DNA of 64,000 nt, from positions 1 to 64,000 of the forward strand of contig NZ_FUXP01000002.1 of NCBI RefSeq assembly GCF_900167055.1. Reading direction: 5' to 3'. Below are positions 36,933-46,288 of this stretch, in pieces; position 1 is the stretch's first letter, and each line of letters starts with the position of its first letter. Made by a program: the position numbers and the translations under genes. The notes under the pieces are model-generated. The model was not told where the DNA came from. It made no database searches and saw nothing but the letters and a program-made list of their open reading frames with translations. The stretch comes from Lysobacter spongiicola DSM 21749. Lineage in GTDB: Bacteria; Pseudomonadota; Gammaproteobacteria; Xanthomonadales; Xanthomonadaceae.

Positions 36933-37868
36933 ATGAAGCCGCCTACCGGTTCAGCATCCGAAGGGGCATCGGGCGGACTCTACCGGGGCCGCTTCGCGCC
37001 CTCCCCCACCGGCGACCTGCACGCCGGCTCGATCATGGCCGCCCTGGGCAGCTGGCTGTTCGCACGACGCGCCGGTGGAGAGTGGCTGGTGAGGATCGAA
37101 GACCTTGATCCGCCGCGTGAGGAGGCGGGTGCTGCCCGGCGGCAGTTGCGCATGCTGGCGGCCATGGGACTGGTGCCGGACGGTCCGGTCGAATACCAGT
37201 CCACGCGCTCCGCGATCTACCAGCAGGCGCTTGACCAGCTGGTGGAGCGGGGACAGGCGTTCGCCTGCCACTGCAGCAGGAGCGACCTGTCCGCCGTCGG
37301 CGGCATCCACCGTGAATGCGTGGCGCGCCGTCGACGGCAGAATCCGGCCATCCGGTTGAGGGTGCCGGCCGGGTCACGGGTCACGTTCGTCGACCGGATC
37401 CTGGGCGAATGCACCCAGGACGTCTCCGGGACGGTGGGCGACTTCGTGCTCAGGCGCGCCGACGGCTGGTGGGCCTACCAGCTGGCCGTTGTGGTCGATG
37501 ACGGCGCGCAGCGCGTGACGGACGTCGTGCGCGGCGCCGACCTGCTCGATTCCACGCCGCGGCAGATCCTGCTGCAGCGCGCGCTCGGCCTGCCCACGCC
37601 CGGCTACGCCCATCTGCCGCTGATCCTCGGGCTCGACGGGACCAAGCTGTCGAAGTCCGGGGCGGCGCCTGCGGTTGACCCCGAAGATCCGGTCGCCGCC
37701 CTCCATGCGGCCTGGCTCGCCCTCGGGCAACCGCTTGGGGCGGTACCGCGCGGGGGAACGCCGCAGGCATTCCTCGAGGCCGCCAGTGCGGCATTCGATC
37801 CCGCACTCGTACCTTCGAACCCGCAGCCCGCCGCAGTGCACAACAGAGGCGTCACGCTTCACGAATAG
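36933..37868 (+). CDS. gluQ: Glutamyl-Q tRNA(Asp) synthetase
   Basis: 311 residues. It glutamylates queuosine of tRNA-Asp. The glutamyl-tRNA-synthetase catalytic core is present ([27 protein letters not shown]) without the anticodon-binding domain, as in GluQ-RS. A zinc-binding region lies at ACHCSRSDL. Divergent from htpX. Confidence 0.93.
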   Translation: MKPPTGSASEGASGGLYRGRFAPSPTGDLHAGSIMAALGSWLFARRAGGEWLVRIEDLDPPREEAGAARRQLRMLAAMGLVPDGPVEYQSTRSAIYQQALDQLVERGQAFACHCSRSDLSAVGGIHRECVARRRRQNPAIRLRVPAGSRVTFVDRILGECTQDVSGTVGDFVLRRADGWWAYQLAVVVDDGAQRVTDVVRGADLLDSTPRQILLQRALGLPTPGYAHLPLILGLDGTKLSKSGAAPAVDPEDPVAALHAAWLALGQPLGAVPRGGTPQAFLEAASAAFDPALVPSNPQPAAVHNRGVTLHE

Positions 37869-37921
37869 AATCCGGCCACGGTTCCACGCTCGTTCCAGGG
37901 CTCACGGCAAGGGAGAACACC

Positions 37922-38662
37922 ATGCAGGCACGCGTCGCACTGGTCACCGGCGGTACCGGTGGCATCGGTACGTCCATCGTCAAGCGGTTGGCGGGGATGG
38001 GGCACAAGGTCGCCACCAACTTCCGGGACGAAGCCCGCGGACGCGCCTGGCATCAGGGCATGAAGGATGCGGGCTTCGACATCGCGATGGCTGCCGGGGA
38101 TGTTTCCAGCCCCGAGCAGGCGGCGGCGCTGGTGCAGGAGGTCGAGCGGCAACTCGGCCCCGTCGAGATCCTGGTCAACAACGCCGGCATCACCCGTGAC
38201 TCCACCTTCCACAAGATGTCGGCGCAACAGTGGAACGAGGTGATCTGCACCAACCTCAATTCCTGCTTCAACGTCACCCGCCCGGTGATCGAGGGCATGC
38301 GGCAGCGCAAGTGGGGGCGGATCGTGCAGATCAGTTCCATCAACGGCCAGAAGGGCCAGTACGGCCAGGCCAATTACGCCGCCGCCAAGGCTGGCATGCA
38401 CGGTTTCACCATCTCCCTGGCGCAGGAGAACGCGCGATTCGGCATCACGGTGAACACGGTATCGCCGGGCTACATCGGCACCGACATGGTGATGGCGGTG
38501 CCGGAGGAGGTGCGCGAGAAAATCATCGCGCAGATTCCAACCGGACGGCTCGGCACGCCGGAGGAAATCGCCTATGCGGTGGGCTTCTTTATTCCCGACG
38601 AAGCCGGCTGGATCACCGGTGCCAACCTGTCGGCGAACGGTGGCCAATACATGGGTTGGTAA
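37922..38662 (+). CDS. phaB: Acetoacetyl-CoA reductase
   Basis: 246 residues, SDR family: LVTGGTGGIGTSIV, LVNNAG, and the Ser-Tyr-Lys triad in ISSINGQKGQYGQANYAAAK. It reduces acetoacetyl-CoA to 3-hydroxybutyryl-CoA with NADPH. An AAGGGAGA site precedes the ATG. It is followed by phaR; no phaC or phaA in the window, so its use in polymer synthesis is not shown. Confidence 0.92.
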   Translation: MQARVALVTGGTGGIGTSIVKRLAGMGHKVATNFRDEARGRAWHQGMKDAGFDIAMAAGDVSSPEQAAALVQEVERQLGPVEILVNNAGITRDSTFHKMSAQQWNEVICTNLNSCFNVTRPVIEGMRQRKWGRIVQISSINGQKGQYGQANYAAAKAGMHGFTISLAQENARFGITVNTVSPGYIGTDMVMAVPEEVREKIIAQIPTGRLGTPEEIAYAVGFFIPDEAGWITGANLSANGGQYMGW

Positions 38663-38726
38663 CGCGGTTGCAAGCCCTCTTCGCGTGGGCCATGCTGCAG
38701 AGCATCACGATCCAGGGCTCCGCAGC

Positions 38727-39206
38727 ATGGCCAGTCGCGTCATCAAGAAGTATCCGAACCGTCGCCTCTACGACACCGAGATCTCCAGTTACATCACGAT
38801 CGAGGACGTGCGACAGCTGATCGTCGACGGCGAGGAGTTCGAAGTCCGCGATGCCCGCTCCGGTGACGACCTGACCCGGCAGGTCCTGCTGCAGATCATC
38901 GCCGAGCACGAGCAGGACGGCGAACCGATGCTGTCGACGCAACTGCTGAGCCAGATCATCCGCTTCTACGGCGATTCCCTGCAGGGCTTCATGGGCCCCT
39001 ACCTCGAGAAATCGATGCAGGTGTTCCTGGACCAGCAGCAGCAGTTCCGCAGCCAGATGGGCGGCATGATCGGCCAGAGCCCGTGGACGATGATGAACCA
39101 GCTCACCGAGCGCAACATGTCGATGTGGAAGGAGTTCCAGCAGAACCTGTCCGGCAGTGTCGGCCAGACGGCTGCGGCGGCAAAGAAGCCCGAACGCAAG
39201 CGCTGA
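38727..39206 (+). CDS. phaR: Polyhydroxyalkanoate synthesis repressor PhaR
   Basis: 159 residues. The N-terminal DNA-binding domain starts RVIKKYPNRRLYDTEISSYI, followed by the PHB-accumulation domain (LLSQIIRFYGDSLQ, YLEKSMQ) and a Lys-rich end. It senses polymer or phasin state in PHA producers. It lies 64 bases after phaB in the same direction. Confidence 0.92.
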   Translation: MASRVIKKYPNRRLYDTEISSYITIEDVRQLIVDGEEFEVRDARSGDDLTRQVLLQIIAEHEQDGEPMLSTQLLSQIIRFYGDSLQGFMGPYLEKSMQVFLDQQQQFRSQMGGMIGQSPWTMMNQLTERNMSMWKEFQQNLSGSVGQTAAAAKKPERKR

Positions 39207-39242
39207 TCTCCTCAAGCACGTTCCGCGGTCGAGCCGCCTGTT

Positions 39243-40166
39243 CTACTGCAGCGACGGGCTGCAGTAGCGCTGGCGGAACTCCTCCGCACGGGGCATGAGC
39301 CCCTGCAGGACCTGGATCCGGTTGGCCGGATCCGGATGGGTTGAAGCGAACTCCGGTGGCCGCGCGCCGTCTCCAAGCTCCGACATCCGCTCCCACAGGG
39401 GAACGGCTTCGCGCGGGTCGTAACATGCGGCCGCCGCCAGCATCAGCCCGACCTCGTCCGCCTGTGTCTCATGGTTCCGCCCGTACGGCAGGATGAGCCC
39501 GTACTGCGCACCCGCGCCCAGTGCCGCCATCAAAGCCTGTTGTTGCTGCGGCTCCATGCCACCCACCGCGACGCCTGCCGCGATCTGCCCCATCTGGACC
39601 AGCTGCTGCTGGGCCATGCGCTGCGACCCGTGCCGCAGCAACGCGTGGGCGATCTCGTGGCCCATCACCACCGCGAGCGCATCCTCGTTGCGCGTGACCG
39701 GCAACAGCCCGGTATAGACGGCCATCTTGCCGCCGGGCAGGCAGAATGCGTTGGCCTGGTCGGAACGGATGACGCTGACGTCCCACTGGAAATGCTCATG
39801 CGCAGTGGGGGCGGCGCTCTGGTGTTGCGCCGCCAGGTCGGCCGTGACCTGCGGGACCCTCGACACCAGGCGCTCGGCGATCGCGCGCACCTGGCGACTC
39901 TCCTGCGCCTGCGCAGGCAGGAGGGCGCCCTGGGCCTCGGCGTCACCCAGCACTTCGCGGTAAGCCTGCGCACCGAGCAGGACCTCGTCGCTGGGCGAAG
40001 CACCGTAGCGTGCCGTCTCTCCCGTGTAGGGATCGGTCTCGGCGGTGCCGAACCACTGCCATGCGGCGTAGACGGCGAAGATCACCAGCACCCACCAGCG
40101 GAACCCACCGCCACGGCGGCGCCCGGCATTCGAGCTGCCCCGCCCCCGGCCCAGGGAAACCTTCAT
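39243..40166 (-). CDS. M48-family metallopeptidase with an N-terminal membrane anchor
   Basis: 307 residues. One membrane helix (about 24-40), then a periplasmic M48C domain with MGHEIAHALLRHGSQRM and the second-ligand region NHETQADEVGLML. Similar to LoiP/YggG-type envelope proteases. It follows the FGE-type lipoprotein gene by 38 bases and may be co-transcribed with it. Confidence 0.88.
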   Translation of the reverse strand: MKVSLGRGRGSSNAGRRRGGGFRWWVLVIFAVYAAWQWFGTAETDPYTGETARYGASPSDEVLLGAQAYREVLGDAEAQGALLPAQAQESRQVRAIAERLVSRVPQVTADLAAQHQSAAPTAHEHFQWDVSVIRSDQANAFCLPGGKMAVYTGLLPVTRNEDALAVVMGHEIAHALLRHGSQRMAQQQLVQMGQIAAGVAVGGMEPQQQQALMAALGAGAQYGLILPYGRNHETQADEVGLMLAAAACYDPREAVPLWERMSELGDGARPPEFASTHPDPANRIQVLQGLMPRAEEFRQRYCSPSLQ

Positions 40167-40204
40167 CCACTTGCTCCTGTTCCGGCTTCGGCCGGGCTAC
40201 CGGT

Positions 40205-42127
40205 TCAGATATCGCGTACGACCCGGAAGCCGATACGCGCATTCGTGGTGTCGGACTCGCTGGCAATGCGCCAGGCCGACCGCGTCTGCTGGGGCGAGCT
40301 CGCCCAGGACCCGCCCCGTACCACCTTGGTGCGGCAACCGGGATTGATCCAGGCCTTGCCATCAGCAGGTGCGCGCCGGTAGCTGTCATGCCAGCAGTCG
40401 GACACCCATTCGCTGACATTGCCGGCCACGTCGTGAAGGCCGAATGCATTGGCCGAATACGACTCCACAGGCGCGGGGCCCCATGCACCATCGCCGTAGT
40501 CCTCGAAAGCGTTCCGCCAGCGGCGACCACTCGGCGAGACGTCGCCGCTCCCGGTGAAGTTGCCCGCGCCTTCGGGCGGCGCGCCGTCTCCCCACGGGTA
40601 GGTGGACTGGCTGCCAGCGCGCAGCATGTACTCGAACTCGGCTTCGCTGGGCAGCCGGTAGTGGTGCCCGGTCTGCGAAGACAGCCACTCCGCATACGCC
40701 GCCGCGTCCTGGGCGCTGACGTGGATCACGGGCATGTCATCCGGGGCCGGGTTGCCCACGTAATCCGACTGCCAGTCCATCCCGCTGCGGCGCACCAGGT
40801 TGCCGCTGCGTTCGTCATAGACGATCGAATGGCCGCGGCGGGTGGAGCGAGGCACGTGCCCGCTCGATGACACGAACCGGCGGAACTCGCCCACCGTCAC
40901 CTCGTGGCGGGAAACGGCGAGGCCGCGATCGAAGCGAATGTTGCGGGTGGGCCGTTCGGCGTCGGTCGCCTCCTGTTCGTCCGGTGCCGCGCCCATGCGG
41001 AAGGCACCATGGGGAATCACCACCATTTCCGGGCCACGCCCACCACTTGCCATCGCCTCGGTGAAAGCCTGGCCGGGTCGGAACAGGCCGTAGTGGGTGG
41101 CCAGTTCGATGCGCTCGCGCAGTTGCACGGCGGCCGCATCCCCTGCCGGCGCGATGCGCAGCAGGGTCGCGAGATGCTCGCGGGCCGTATCGATTCCGTG
41201 CTCGCGCCCCAGCGCCGCGATACCGAGGTCACGCAGCGCCCCGACGCGCGCGCCGCGCTGGCGCTGGATGCGCAGCCGGGCGTCATCCACCGTCTCCATG
41301 CCCGGACGTACCTGCGCGGCGCGGTCGAGCCATTCCACCGCACCCGCGTAGTCATCGTTTGCCGCCCGCTCCTCGGCTTCCCGGATCAGCGCGCTCTCGG
41401 CGGCAGCGAGCCCTTGCGTGGCCCTCGCGTCACCCGGCCGGATCCCGAGTGCAGCGCGGAAGCGCGCAATGGCGCTGTTTTCCCCGCCATCGATCCGGCC
41501 GGCATTGAGCGCCTGTTCGCCGCGCCGGTTCTCCGCAGAAGCGCGCTCGGCCACCTCCAGGCGCTCCAGGAAAGCCGCCGCTTCCCGGTCGTCGGTTGCA
41601 ACGGCGCGTACCACCGCCCCCACCTCCTGCGCATCCCGCAAGGCGGCCGGCTCCAGATCCATGCGCTCGATGGCCCGCGTGCCCTGTTCCAGCAGGAGCG
41701 ACAGCGAGCGGTCGAGCCCTTCCTGCACCTCACGGTCCGCGGGCGCCTCCTCACGCAGGGCCAGGTAGAGCGGGATCGCATCGTCGGCTTCGCGAAACAG
41801 CTCGCCCGACTCCAGCGCTTCCGCGGCGGCGGCCTTGGTCTCTTCGAGATCCGCCTCCGCGCCGTCGACCGGCGCTTCGGGCACATTCCATTCCGGTACC
41901 GGGGCCACTTCCTGTTCCGGCGCGACGGTCACGATCGGCGCTTCATCCCCGCGTTCGCCCGTGGCCGCCGCTCCGCCTTCCGGTTGCTGGCCGCCTTCGC
42001 GCGAACAGCCCGCGCCCATCGCCAGCACCAAGGCCAGGCCAAGGCAGCCGGCTGCACGGACGACGTGACCTGGTGATGCATGCTGTGGCAATCGTGCGCG
42101 CAAACGTCCTCCAAGCCGGCTGGCCAT
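40205..42127 (-). CDS. Lipoprotein with TPR-like region and a formylglycine-enzyme-type domain lacking the catalytic Cys
   Basis: 640 residues from ATG 42127 (an open extension to 42220 crosses the rnd start). The lipoprotein signal ends in LALVLAMGAGC. An acidic helical region with TPR-like repeats (about 70-390) leads to a SUMF1/FGE-sulfatase domain (about 400-638: IPHGAFRMGA, VSRHEVTVGEF, RLPSEAEFEYMLRAG, NVSEWVSDCW, VRGGSWAS, IGFRVV). The cysteines that carry out formylglycine formation, expected after VRGGSW, are absent, so a binding or structural role is likelier. Confidence 0.82.
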   Translation of the reverse strand: MASRLGGRLRARLPQHASPGHVVRAAGCLGLALVLAMGAGCSREGGQQPEGGAAATGERGDEAPIVTVAPEQEVAPVPEWNVPEAPVDGAEADLEETKAAAAEALESGELFREADDAIPLYLALREEAPADREVQEGLDRSLSLLLEQGTRAIERMDLEPAALRDAQEVGAVVRAVATDDREAAAFLERLEVAERASAENRRGEQALNAGRIDGGENSAIARFRAALGIRPGDARATQGLAAAESALIREAEERAANDDYAGAVEWLDRAAQVRPGMETVDDARLRIQRQRGARVGALRDLGIAALGREHGIDTAREHLATLLRIAPAGDAAAVQLRERIELATHYGLFRPGQAFTEAMASGGRGPEMVVIPHGAFRMGAAPDEQEATDAERPTRNIRFDRGLAVSRHEVTVGEFRRFVSSSGHVPRSTRRGHSIVYDERSGNLVRRSGMDWQSDYVGNPAPDDMPVIHVSAQDAAAYAEWLSSQTGHHYRLPSEAEFEYMLRAGSQSTYPWGDGAPPEGAGNFTGSGDVSPSGRRWRNAFEDYGDGAWGPAPVESYSANAFGLHDVAGNVSEWVSDCWHDSYRRAPADGKAWINPGCRTKVVRGGSWASSPQQTRSAWRIASESDTTNARIGFRVVRDI

Positions 42128-42207
42128 GCGGGGCGGCCCAAGAGGGCGAACTGAAAGTAGGCTATTGTCGCCCGCCCCGGCAACTTCCGTCTTCGACTCG
42201 CCCCCCA

Positions 42208-43371
42208 GTGCAAAGTTCATCCAATCCTCCTCCCTGCCCTCCGGCTCCCGCCCCCTCGTGGATCGCCGACCCCGCCGAGCTGGCCGGACGCCTCGCGTAC
42301 GGCCCCTGCCGCATCGGCATCGATACCGAATTCATCCGGGAGCGCACCTATTGGCCGCAACTTGCGCTGGTGCAGATCGCGCATGAACGGGACGGGGGCC
42401 AGGAAGTGCTGCTGGTCGACACGCTGGCCCCGGGCATGGCCGAGGCCCTCGCACCGATCCTGGCGGACCGCTCGATCCTGAAGGTGATGCACAGCCCCAG
42501 CGAAGACCTGGTGGCGTTCCGGCACACCTGTGGCGTGGTCCCGCGGCCGCTGTTCGATACCCAGCTGGCGGCGGCCCTGGCCGGCATTGGCGGCGGCATG
42601 GGCTACCAGCGGCTGGTTGAGCAACTGACCGGGGTGGCGCTGGCGAAAGGCGAGACCCGGTCGGACTGGCTGCGCCGCCCGCTGTCGCCTGCCCAGCTGG
42701 AGTACGCTGCCGACGACGTGCGCCACCTGTTCGAGATGCACGACGTGCTGGAGGGCATGCTCGGCGAGCTCGGTCGCGGCGAATGGCTGGAGGCCGATGC
42801 AGAACGCGTGGCCGACATGGCTGAAGATAGCGCGCTGGAACGGTGGCCGCATCTGTCGATGCGGAGCGCCGGCTTCCTCGACCTGGATGCCCAACGGCGC
42901 CTGTTGCGGCTGCTGCGCTGGCGTGACGCCCATGCCCGCGACTCCGACCGTCCGCGCACCTGGATCCTCGACAATGAGCTCGCCGTGGCCATCGCTCGCC
43001 AGCCACCGGCCGACCGCGATGCATTGCAGGCACAGCTTGAGGCCCACCCCAAGGCGCCGCGCAAGCTCGGCGATGCGATCTGGCGTGCACTGCAGGAAGC
43101 TGCCGACGACGAGTCCGCGGTTCCCGATGCTGGCGCCGCGGAAAAGCGCGACAAGAACCGCCTCCGCCAGCTGCAGACAGCGGTCGCGACCCGCAGCGCC
43201 GAACTCGGCCTGCCCGATGGCGTGTTGGCCTCCCGTCGCCACCTCGAGCACCTGATGGACCGGGGCGAGTGGCCGGATGCACTGGCGGGCTGGCGCCGGG
43301 AATTGCTGGAGCCCGTGCTCGCGCCGCTGCTGACGGAAGCCGGTGCCCCACCGCCGCCCGTGGACGGCTAG
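42208..43371 (+). CDS. rnd: Ribonuclease D
   Basis: 387 residues from a GTG at 42208; the upstream open frame lies over the divergent gene. A 3'-5' exonuclease of tRNA maturation with the DEDD motifs RIGIDTEFI, MHSPSEDLVAF and EYAADDVRHL, then an HRDC domain (about 215-290, WRDAHARDSDRPRTWILDNE). A possible -10 (TAGGCTAT) lies near 42158. Confidence 0.92.
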   Translation: MQSSSNPPPCPPAPAPSWIADPAELAGRLAYGPCRIGIDTEFIRERTYWPQLALVQIAHERDGGQEVLLVDTLAPGMAEALAPILADRSILKVMHSPSEDLVAFRHTCGVVPRPLFDTQLAAALAGIGGGMGYQRLVEQLTGVALAKGETRSDWLRRPLSPAQLEYAADDVRHLFEMHDVLEGMLGELGRGEWLEADAERVADMAEDSALERWPHLSMRSAGFLDLDAQRRLLRLLRWRDAHARDSDRPRTWILDNELAVAIARQPPADRDALQAQLEAHPKAPRKLGDAIWRALQEAADDESAVPDAGAAEKRDKNRLRQLQTAVATRSAELGLPDGVLASRRHLEHLMDRGEWPDALAGWRRELLEPVLAPLLTEAGAPPPPVDG

Positions 43372-43440
43372 AATCCCGCTGCGCCGCGGTCTCGTTCATC
43401 CAGGACGGCGGCGACGGGCGCTACGCACAGGGGGAACAAC

Positions 43441-43950
43441 ATGTCCATCAAGCTTGTCCTTGCAGCGGCCATCGCCGCGGCAACCATCGTCGCGCCCACC
43501 GTGGCCTCTGCCCAGGAAGCCACCTTCGGCCAGTTCACCCACGTCGAAGCCGAGGACGATTTCGACGACAGCGACCGCAGCTTCGTCTATGCCGACTCCA
43601 CCACCAACGACGGCGCCTCCTCGCTGATCTGGCGCTGCATGGAAGACGGGCTCAACGTGCTGTACCACTTCGCCGCCTACAAGGGCGGTGACAGCGACGA
43701 CGAAGTACTGGTGCGTTACCGGTTCGACGAGCTGGAAGCGACCGAACGCGAGTACTGGCCGTTGCTGCAGGGCCACAAGTCGGCACATATCCCGATGGAC
43801 GAGGTCGCCTCGTTCACTTCCGTCGCCCGCCGCAGCGACGGCGTCGTGATCGAGGTGCTGGATCCGCTGGATGGTGAAGTGCAGAAGGATGCCTTCCTGC
43901 TGGAGGGGCTGGGACAGGCGCTGGCCACCCTCGACTGCGCCGGCATCTAA
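43441..43950 (+). CDS. Secreted hypothetical protein
   Basis: 169 residues with a signal peptide cut after TVASA. The mature part is acidic with two cysteines (IWRCMEDG and LDCAGI). The segment after it, a strand-rich fold with SLIWRC, vaguely resembles VasI-like proteins, too weak to name. A good ribosome site (GGGGGAAC) precedes the start. It stands alone between rnd and the tRNA genes. Confidence 0.75.
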   Translation: MSIKLVLAAAIAAATIVAPTVASAQEATFGQFTHVEAEDDFDDSDRSFVYADSTTNDGASSLIWRCMEDGLNVLYHFAAYKGGDSDDEVLVRYRFDELEATEREYWPLLQGHKSAHIPMDEVASFTSVARRSDGVVIEVLDPLDGEVQKDAFLLEGLGQALATLDCAGI

Positions 43951-44006
43951 TGCGGCAGCGGTGGGCCGGGTCGCGGGCCGGGGTGGCGCCAGCGCTGGCT
44001 CCCGGC

Positions 44007-44012
44007 TAGAAT
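44007..44012 (+). promoter_or_regulatory. -10 element (TAGAAT) of tRNA-Ala
   Basis: TAGAAT ends 12 bases before the first base of the mature tRNA, at the usual distance for a tRNA promoter. Confidence 0.6.
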
Positions 44013-44024
44013 CGTGGCCTTCGT

Positions 44025-44100
44025 GGGGCGGTAGCTCAGCTGGGAGAGCGCCACGTTCGCATCGTGGAGGTCAGGGGTTCGATCCCCCTCCGCTCCACCA
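44025..44100 (+). tRNA. tRNA-Ala (anticodon CGC)
   Basis: 76 bases, folding into a full cloverleaf: acceptor GGGGCGG/CCGCTCC with the G3:U70 pair that marks alanine tRNAs, D-arm GCTC/GAGC, anticodon stem CCACG/CGTGG with loop TTCGCAT, T-arm AGGGG/CCCCT and encoded CCA. Anticodon CGC reads GCG. Confidence 0.96.
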
Positions 44101-44112
44101 CGAAAAAACAGG

Positions 44113-44142
44113 AGAGGCTGGACATCGCGTCCAGTCTCTTTT
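44113..44142 (+). terminator. Terminator after tRNA-Ala
   Basis: An 11-base stem (AGAGGCTGGAC / GTCCAGTCTCT, one G-U) with a five-base loop, followed by TTT and TTGTT. Confidence 0.85.
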
Positions 44143-44193
44143 GTTATGCGCCTCCGTCTCGAAGGGGGGGAGGCCATCGCCCGCGGTTCCTGC

Positions 44194-44199
44194 GATAAT
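44194..44199 (+). promoter_or_regulatory. -10 element (GATAAT) of tRNA-Arg
   Basis: GATAAT ends ten bases before the first base of tRNA-Arg, so the gene has its own promoter after the terminator. Confidence 0.55.
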
Positions 44200-44209
44200 C
44201 GTCCGGATC

Positions 44210-44286
44210 GGCCCCGTAGCTCAGCTGGATAGAGCGGTCCCCTCCTAAGGGACAGGTCACACGTTCGAATCGTGTCGGGGTCGCCA
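44210..44286 (+). tRNA. tRNA-Arg (anticodon CCT)
   Basis: 77 bases: acceptor GGCCCCG/CGGGGTC, anticodon stem GTCCC/GGGAC with loop CTCCTAA, T-loop TTCGAAT, CCA encoded after the discriminator G. Anticodon CCT reads AGG, a rare codon in high-GC genomes. Confidence 0.96.
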
Positions 44287-44392
44287 ACCCGAGTTCCAGC
44301 GTTTTCCCGCGGGCTCCGCGCAATCCTGCGCCGCCCGCACCTGCGGAGCACCATCGCGCCCCGTTTCCCGGGCGCCCCAACAGGAGTTATCA

Positions 44393-45925
44393 ATGACCCA
44401 CCCCGTCCTCACCGCTCTCGGCCTGAACGACACCGAATCCGGCACCTACCTTGGCAATGGCGAATGGGCCACCGCCAGCGATGCCGGCGTCCTGGAGCCG
44501 CTCAACCCGACCGACGGCGAGGTGCTGGCGCGGGTCAATGCCACCTCCAAGGCCGATTACGACAAGCTGGTGACGCGCGCCCAGGAGGCCTTCAAGGTCT
44601 GGCGCGCCACCCCGGCCCCGCGCCGTGGCGAAGCTGTGCGCCTGTGCGCCGACGCCCTGCGCGAGAACAAGGACGCACTGGGTTCGCTGGTCGCGCTGGA
44701 AATGGGCAAGTCCAAGCCGGAAGGCGACGGCGAGGTCCAGGAAATGATCGACATCGGCGAGTTCGCCGTGGGCCTGTCGCGCCAGTTGTACGGCCTGACC
44801 ATGCATTCCGAGCGCCCGGGCCACCGCATGTACGAGCAGTGGCACCCGCTGGGTCTGGTCGGGATCATCTCGGCGTTCAACTTCCCGGTCGCGGTGTGGG
44901 CCTGGAACGCGCTGGTGGCTGCTGCCTGCGGTGACATCTCCATCTGGAAGCCTTCGGGCAAGACCCCGCTGTCGGCGATCGCCTCCATCCGGATCTGCAA
45001 CGAGGCGCTGAAGAAGGGCGGCTTCCCGGACATCTTCTTCCTGTTCAACGACGCCGGCACCGAGCTGGCGGAGACCTTCGTCGACGACAAGCGCGTCCAC
45101 CTGATCAGCTTCACCGGCTCGACCAAGGTGGGCCGCCACGTCGGCGAGCGCGTTGCCCGCCGCATGGGCCGTTCGCTGCTCGAGCTGGGCGGCAACAACG
45201 CGATGATCGTCGATGCCACCGCCGACCTGAAGCTGGCGATCCCGGCGATCGTGTTCGGCGCCGTCGGCACCGCCGGGCAGCGCTGCACCACCACCCGCCG
45301 CGTCTTCATCCACGAGTCGATCTACGACGACGTGCTGGCCAAGCTGGTCACCGCCTACAAGCAGGTCGAGAAGAAGATCGGCGACCCGACCGACCCGGCC
45401 AACCTGATGGGCCCGCTCAACAGCCAGGAAGGCGTGCAGGCGTACCTGGCCGCGATCGAGAAGGCCAAGGCCGCCGGCGGCAAGGTCGAGACCGGGGGCG
45501 AGAAGCTGGACCGCAAGGGCAACTTCGTACTGCCGGCGCTGATCACCGGCCTGTCCAACGATGCCGAAGTGGTGCAGACCGAGACCTTCGCGCCGATCCT
45601 CTACGTGATGAAGTTCAAGGACCTGGACGAAGCGCTCCGGATGCAGAACGACGTGCCGCAGGGCCTGTCGTCGGCCATCTTCACCGAGAGCCTCAAGGCA
45701 TCCGAGCAGTTCCTGTCGGCCTGGGGTTCGGATTGCGGCATCGCCAACGTCAACATCGGCACCTCCGGTGCGGAGATCGGCGGCGCGTTCGGCGGCGAGA
45801 AGGAAACCGGCGGCGGTCGCGAATCCGGTTCGGATGCGTGGCGTGCCTACATGCGCCGCCAGACCAACACCATCAACTACTCCGACGAACTGCCGCTGGC
45901 CCAGGGCATCAAGTTCGACCTCTGA
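44393..45925 (+). CDS. amaB: ALDH7-family aminoadipate-semialdehyde / piperideine-6-carboxylate dehydrogenase
   Basis: 510 residues. The aldehyde dehydrogenase motifs [20 protein letters not shown] and catalytic Cys in [12 protein letters not shown] are intact. It is closest in sequence pattern to antiquitin-type enzymes (ALDH7), which oxidise alpha-aminoadipate semialdehyde in lysine breakdown. AGGAG precedes the ATG. Substrate is inferred from family. Confidence 0.85.
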   Translation: MTHPVLTALGLNDTESGTYLGNGEWATASDAGVLEPLNPTDGEVLARVNATSKADYDKLVTRAQEAFKVWRATPAPRRGEAVRLCADALRENKDALGSLVALEMGKSKPEGDGEVQEMIDIGEFAVGLSRQLYGLTMHSERPGHRMYEQWHPLGLVGIISAFNFPVAVWAWNALVAAACGDISIWKPSGKTPLSAIASIRICNEALKKGGFPDIFFLFNDAGTELAETFVDDKRVHLISFTGSTKVGRHVGERVARRMGRSLLELGGNNAMIVDATADLKLAIPAIVFGAVGTAGQRCTTTRRVFIHESIYDDVLAKLVTAYKQVEKKIGDPTDPANLMGPLNSQEGVQAYLAAIEKAKAAGGKVETGGEKLDRKGNFVLPALITGLSNDAEVVQTETFAPILYVMKFKDLDEALRMQNDVPQGLSSAIFTESLKASEQFLSAWGSDCGIANVNIGTSGAEIGGAFGGEKETGGGRESGSDAWRAYMRRQTNTINYSDELPLAQGIKFDL

Positions 45926-45952
45926 CCCAGTCCCGCTCCCCGAGACCCGCCC

Positions 45953-46282
45953 ATGAGCGATCCCGCACCCGTCAGCGTCCCCCCGCCGGCCCCCGTGGCC
46001 GGCAGGCCGCCCACCACCAGCACGCTGGCGGTGGTCAGCCTGGTCTGCGGCATCCTCGGGTGGACGATGCTGCCCGGTCTCGGCAGCATCGTGGCGATCA
46101 TCACCGGCCACCTGGCGCGTTCCGAAATCCGGAACGCGTCACCTGCACTGGAGGGTGACGGCCTGGCCGTCGCCGGGCTGGTGCTGGGATACAGCATGAT
46201 CGCGGTCGCCGTGGCCGCGATCATGATGTTCGTGGTGTTCTTCGGCGGGATCTTCGCCCTGGCTGCGTTCAGCGGCGCCTGA
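45953..46282 (+). CDS. DUF4190 small membrane protein
   Basis: 109 residues: a Pro-rich cytosolic N-terminus and two membrane helices (TLAVVSLVCGILGWTMLPG; VAGLVLGYSMIAVAVAAIMM). The pattern GxLARxxIR...GxGLAxAGLVLGY between them is typical of DUF4190. Function unknown. It lies 27 bases after amaB and six before pyrD. Confidence 0.85.
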   Translation: MSDPAPVSVPPPAPVAGRPPTTSTLAVVSLVCGILGWTMLPGLGSIVAIITGHLARSEIRNASPALEGDGLAVAGLVLGYSMIAVAVAAIMMFVVFFGGIFALAAFSGA

Positions 46283-46288
46283 CGGCGC

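Noticed and set aside
37922-39206. Complete polyhydroxyalkanoate operon
   Set aside because: Only phaB- and phaR-type genes are seen; no synthase or thiolase is present here.
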